From Streptomyces mirabilis (GTDB taxonomy: Bacteria > Actinomycetota > Actinomycetes > Streptomycetales > Streptomycetaceae), in the NCBI RefSeq assembly GCF_039503195.1, contig NZ_JBCJKP010000001.1, forward strand, positions 3,658,001 to 3,722,000: a stretch of 64,000 nucleotides of DNA, in the 5' to 3' direction. The position numbers and the translations under genes were made by a program. This document shows, piece after piece, positions 63,381 to 64,000 of the stretch. The notes under the pieces were generated by a model, which saw only the letters and a list, made by a program, of their open reading frames with translations, was not told the origin of the DNA and made no database searches. How positions within the stretch are numbered: the first letter of the stretch is position 1; each line of letters starts with the position of its first letter.

Positions 63381-64000
63381 ATGGCAACGCACAGGGGAAC
63401 CATGGGTTCGCACGCCCGAAGACGCCGCTGGGCGGCACTGCTCGGGGTGACCGCGCTGGCGGTCACCGCGGGAGGCGCGCTCGCGGCCCCGGCGGGCGCC
63501 GCGGCCGCGGCCTCCCAGAACGTGGACTTCGCCACGCACTGCATCCCGCCGGCGATCGCGGGCATCCCGCCGATCGACGGCACCACCACCGCGATCATCA
63601 CGGTGGACAACCCCAGTCCCAAGGTCGGTGACACCGTCACCGTGACGTACAAGGTGGTCACGCCCGCCGCGAACAACCCGACCGCCCTCGCCCTGCCCGC
63701 CGACATCATGACGCCCACCGGCAAGGTCGCCCTCGGCGGCGCGCAGACGGGAGACGTCACGGTCGCGGGCCCCAGGAAGAACGACCCGGTGGCGGGCAAC
63801 GCGCCCTTCCCGGGGTTCAGCATGACGGGCACCTTCACCGTCACCAGTCCGGGCGCCATCACCCTCGCGCCCGGCGACTACAACATCCACACCAGCTACG
63901 TCCTGGAGCTGGACACTCCCTGCACGGTCACCAACCCGCCCGCCCCGGTCTCCGGGACGATCACCGCGACGGACGGAACCCAGACCAACAACCGTGCCAT
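63381..64000 (+). CDS. Secreted beta-rich protein, truncated by the window edge
   Basis: At least 206 residues. A Tat-like or Sec signal (SHARRRRWAALLGVTALAVT) ends in AAPAGAAAA. The mature part has strands such as TAIITVDNPSPKVGDTVTVT and MTGTFTVTSPGAITLAPGDY, with Cys residues near THCIPP and DTPCTVTNP, similar in style to the preceding secreted protein. The two are probably related by layout, and cell-surface localisation is likely. GGAGGGGG precedes ATG 63381. The C-terminus lies beyond 64000. Confidence 0.75.
   Translation, partial: MATHRGTMGSHARRRRWAALLGVTALAVTAGGALAAPAGAAAAASQNVDFATHCIPPAIAGIPPIDGTTTAIITVDNPSPKVGDTVTVTYKVVTPAANNPTALALPADIMTPTGKVALGGAQTGDVTVAGPRKNDPVAGNAPFPGFSMTGTFTVTSPGAITLAPGDYNIHTSYVLELDTPCTVTNPPAPVSGTITATDGTQTNNRA

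Overview
This window is GC-rich actinobacterial DNA and almost certainly a Streptomyces chromosome. Codon third positions are strongly G/C, GTG starts and 4-base ATGA/GTGA overlaps are frequent, and the gene content fits the genus: chitinase with a TGGTCCAGACCT-type promoter repeat, MmyB-type regulators, Zur regulon, recO-uppS-zur-znu-glyS core block, and a leuA preceded by a Leu-rich leader peptide. No rRNA, tRNA or CRISPR array was recognised. Most genes look like ordinary core or conserved genes. The accessory-looking stretches are about 5.3-7.8 kb, 34.9-36.1 kb, 52.3 kb and 60.9-61.5 kb, where pseudogenes and IS remnants collect.

Layout. 0-5.3 kb: end of a TetR regulator, two SDR oxidoreductases, and a MacB-like ABC exporter whose permease is frameshifted and whose ATPase seems to start at ATT just after a terminator. 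5.3-7.8 kb: small secreted proteins, a decayed gene, a CAP-domain protein and an IS5-type remnant. 7.8-16.3 kb: ppdK with twin palindromic operators, a frameshifted ROK regulator, and two glycoside hydrolases of the GH63/debranching type, one carrying a 36-bp minisatellite. 16.3-24.8 kb: dusB, two DHA2-type MFS pumps around an MmyB regulator, then an operon of an orphan cytoplasmic solute-binding protein, a VOC protein and a HEAT-like repeat protein. 24.9-28.4 kb: a small Zn-finger protein, an aldo/keto reductase-TetR operon behind a 15-bp inverted repeat and a heptamer array, and a GH18 chitinase.

28.4-34.9 kb holds core genes: glyS, the Zur-controlled znuACB with zur, uppS and recO. 34.9-36.2 kb is a decayed antitoxin/PIN-toxin pair plus two overlapping small proteins. 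36.3-44.7 kb: a Ser/Thr kinase with an extracellular beta-propeller, an orphan protein, a GNAT, a two-component system divergent from an ABC-2 transporter, and a propeller-like cytoplasmic protein. 44.7-53.7 kb is one coherent unit: FCD/GntR regulator, Dpp-type importer (lipoprotein, permease, fused permease-ATPase, ATPase), NanA/DapA-family aldolase and a secreted sialidase. I read it as a sialic-acid scavenging cluster.

53.7-64 kb: a TerB-like protein, leuA with its attenuator leader, a protealysin-like M4 protease followed by an emfourin-type inhibitor, a GH1 glucosidase coupled to an MFS sugar transporter, a truncated tnpB, a GNAT acetyltransferase and two secreted beta-rich proteins, the last cut by the window edge. 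At least two otherwise good genes (ABC permease, ROK regulator) are broken by one missing base in a homopolymer. Assembly error should be excluded before calling these real pseudogenes.
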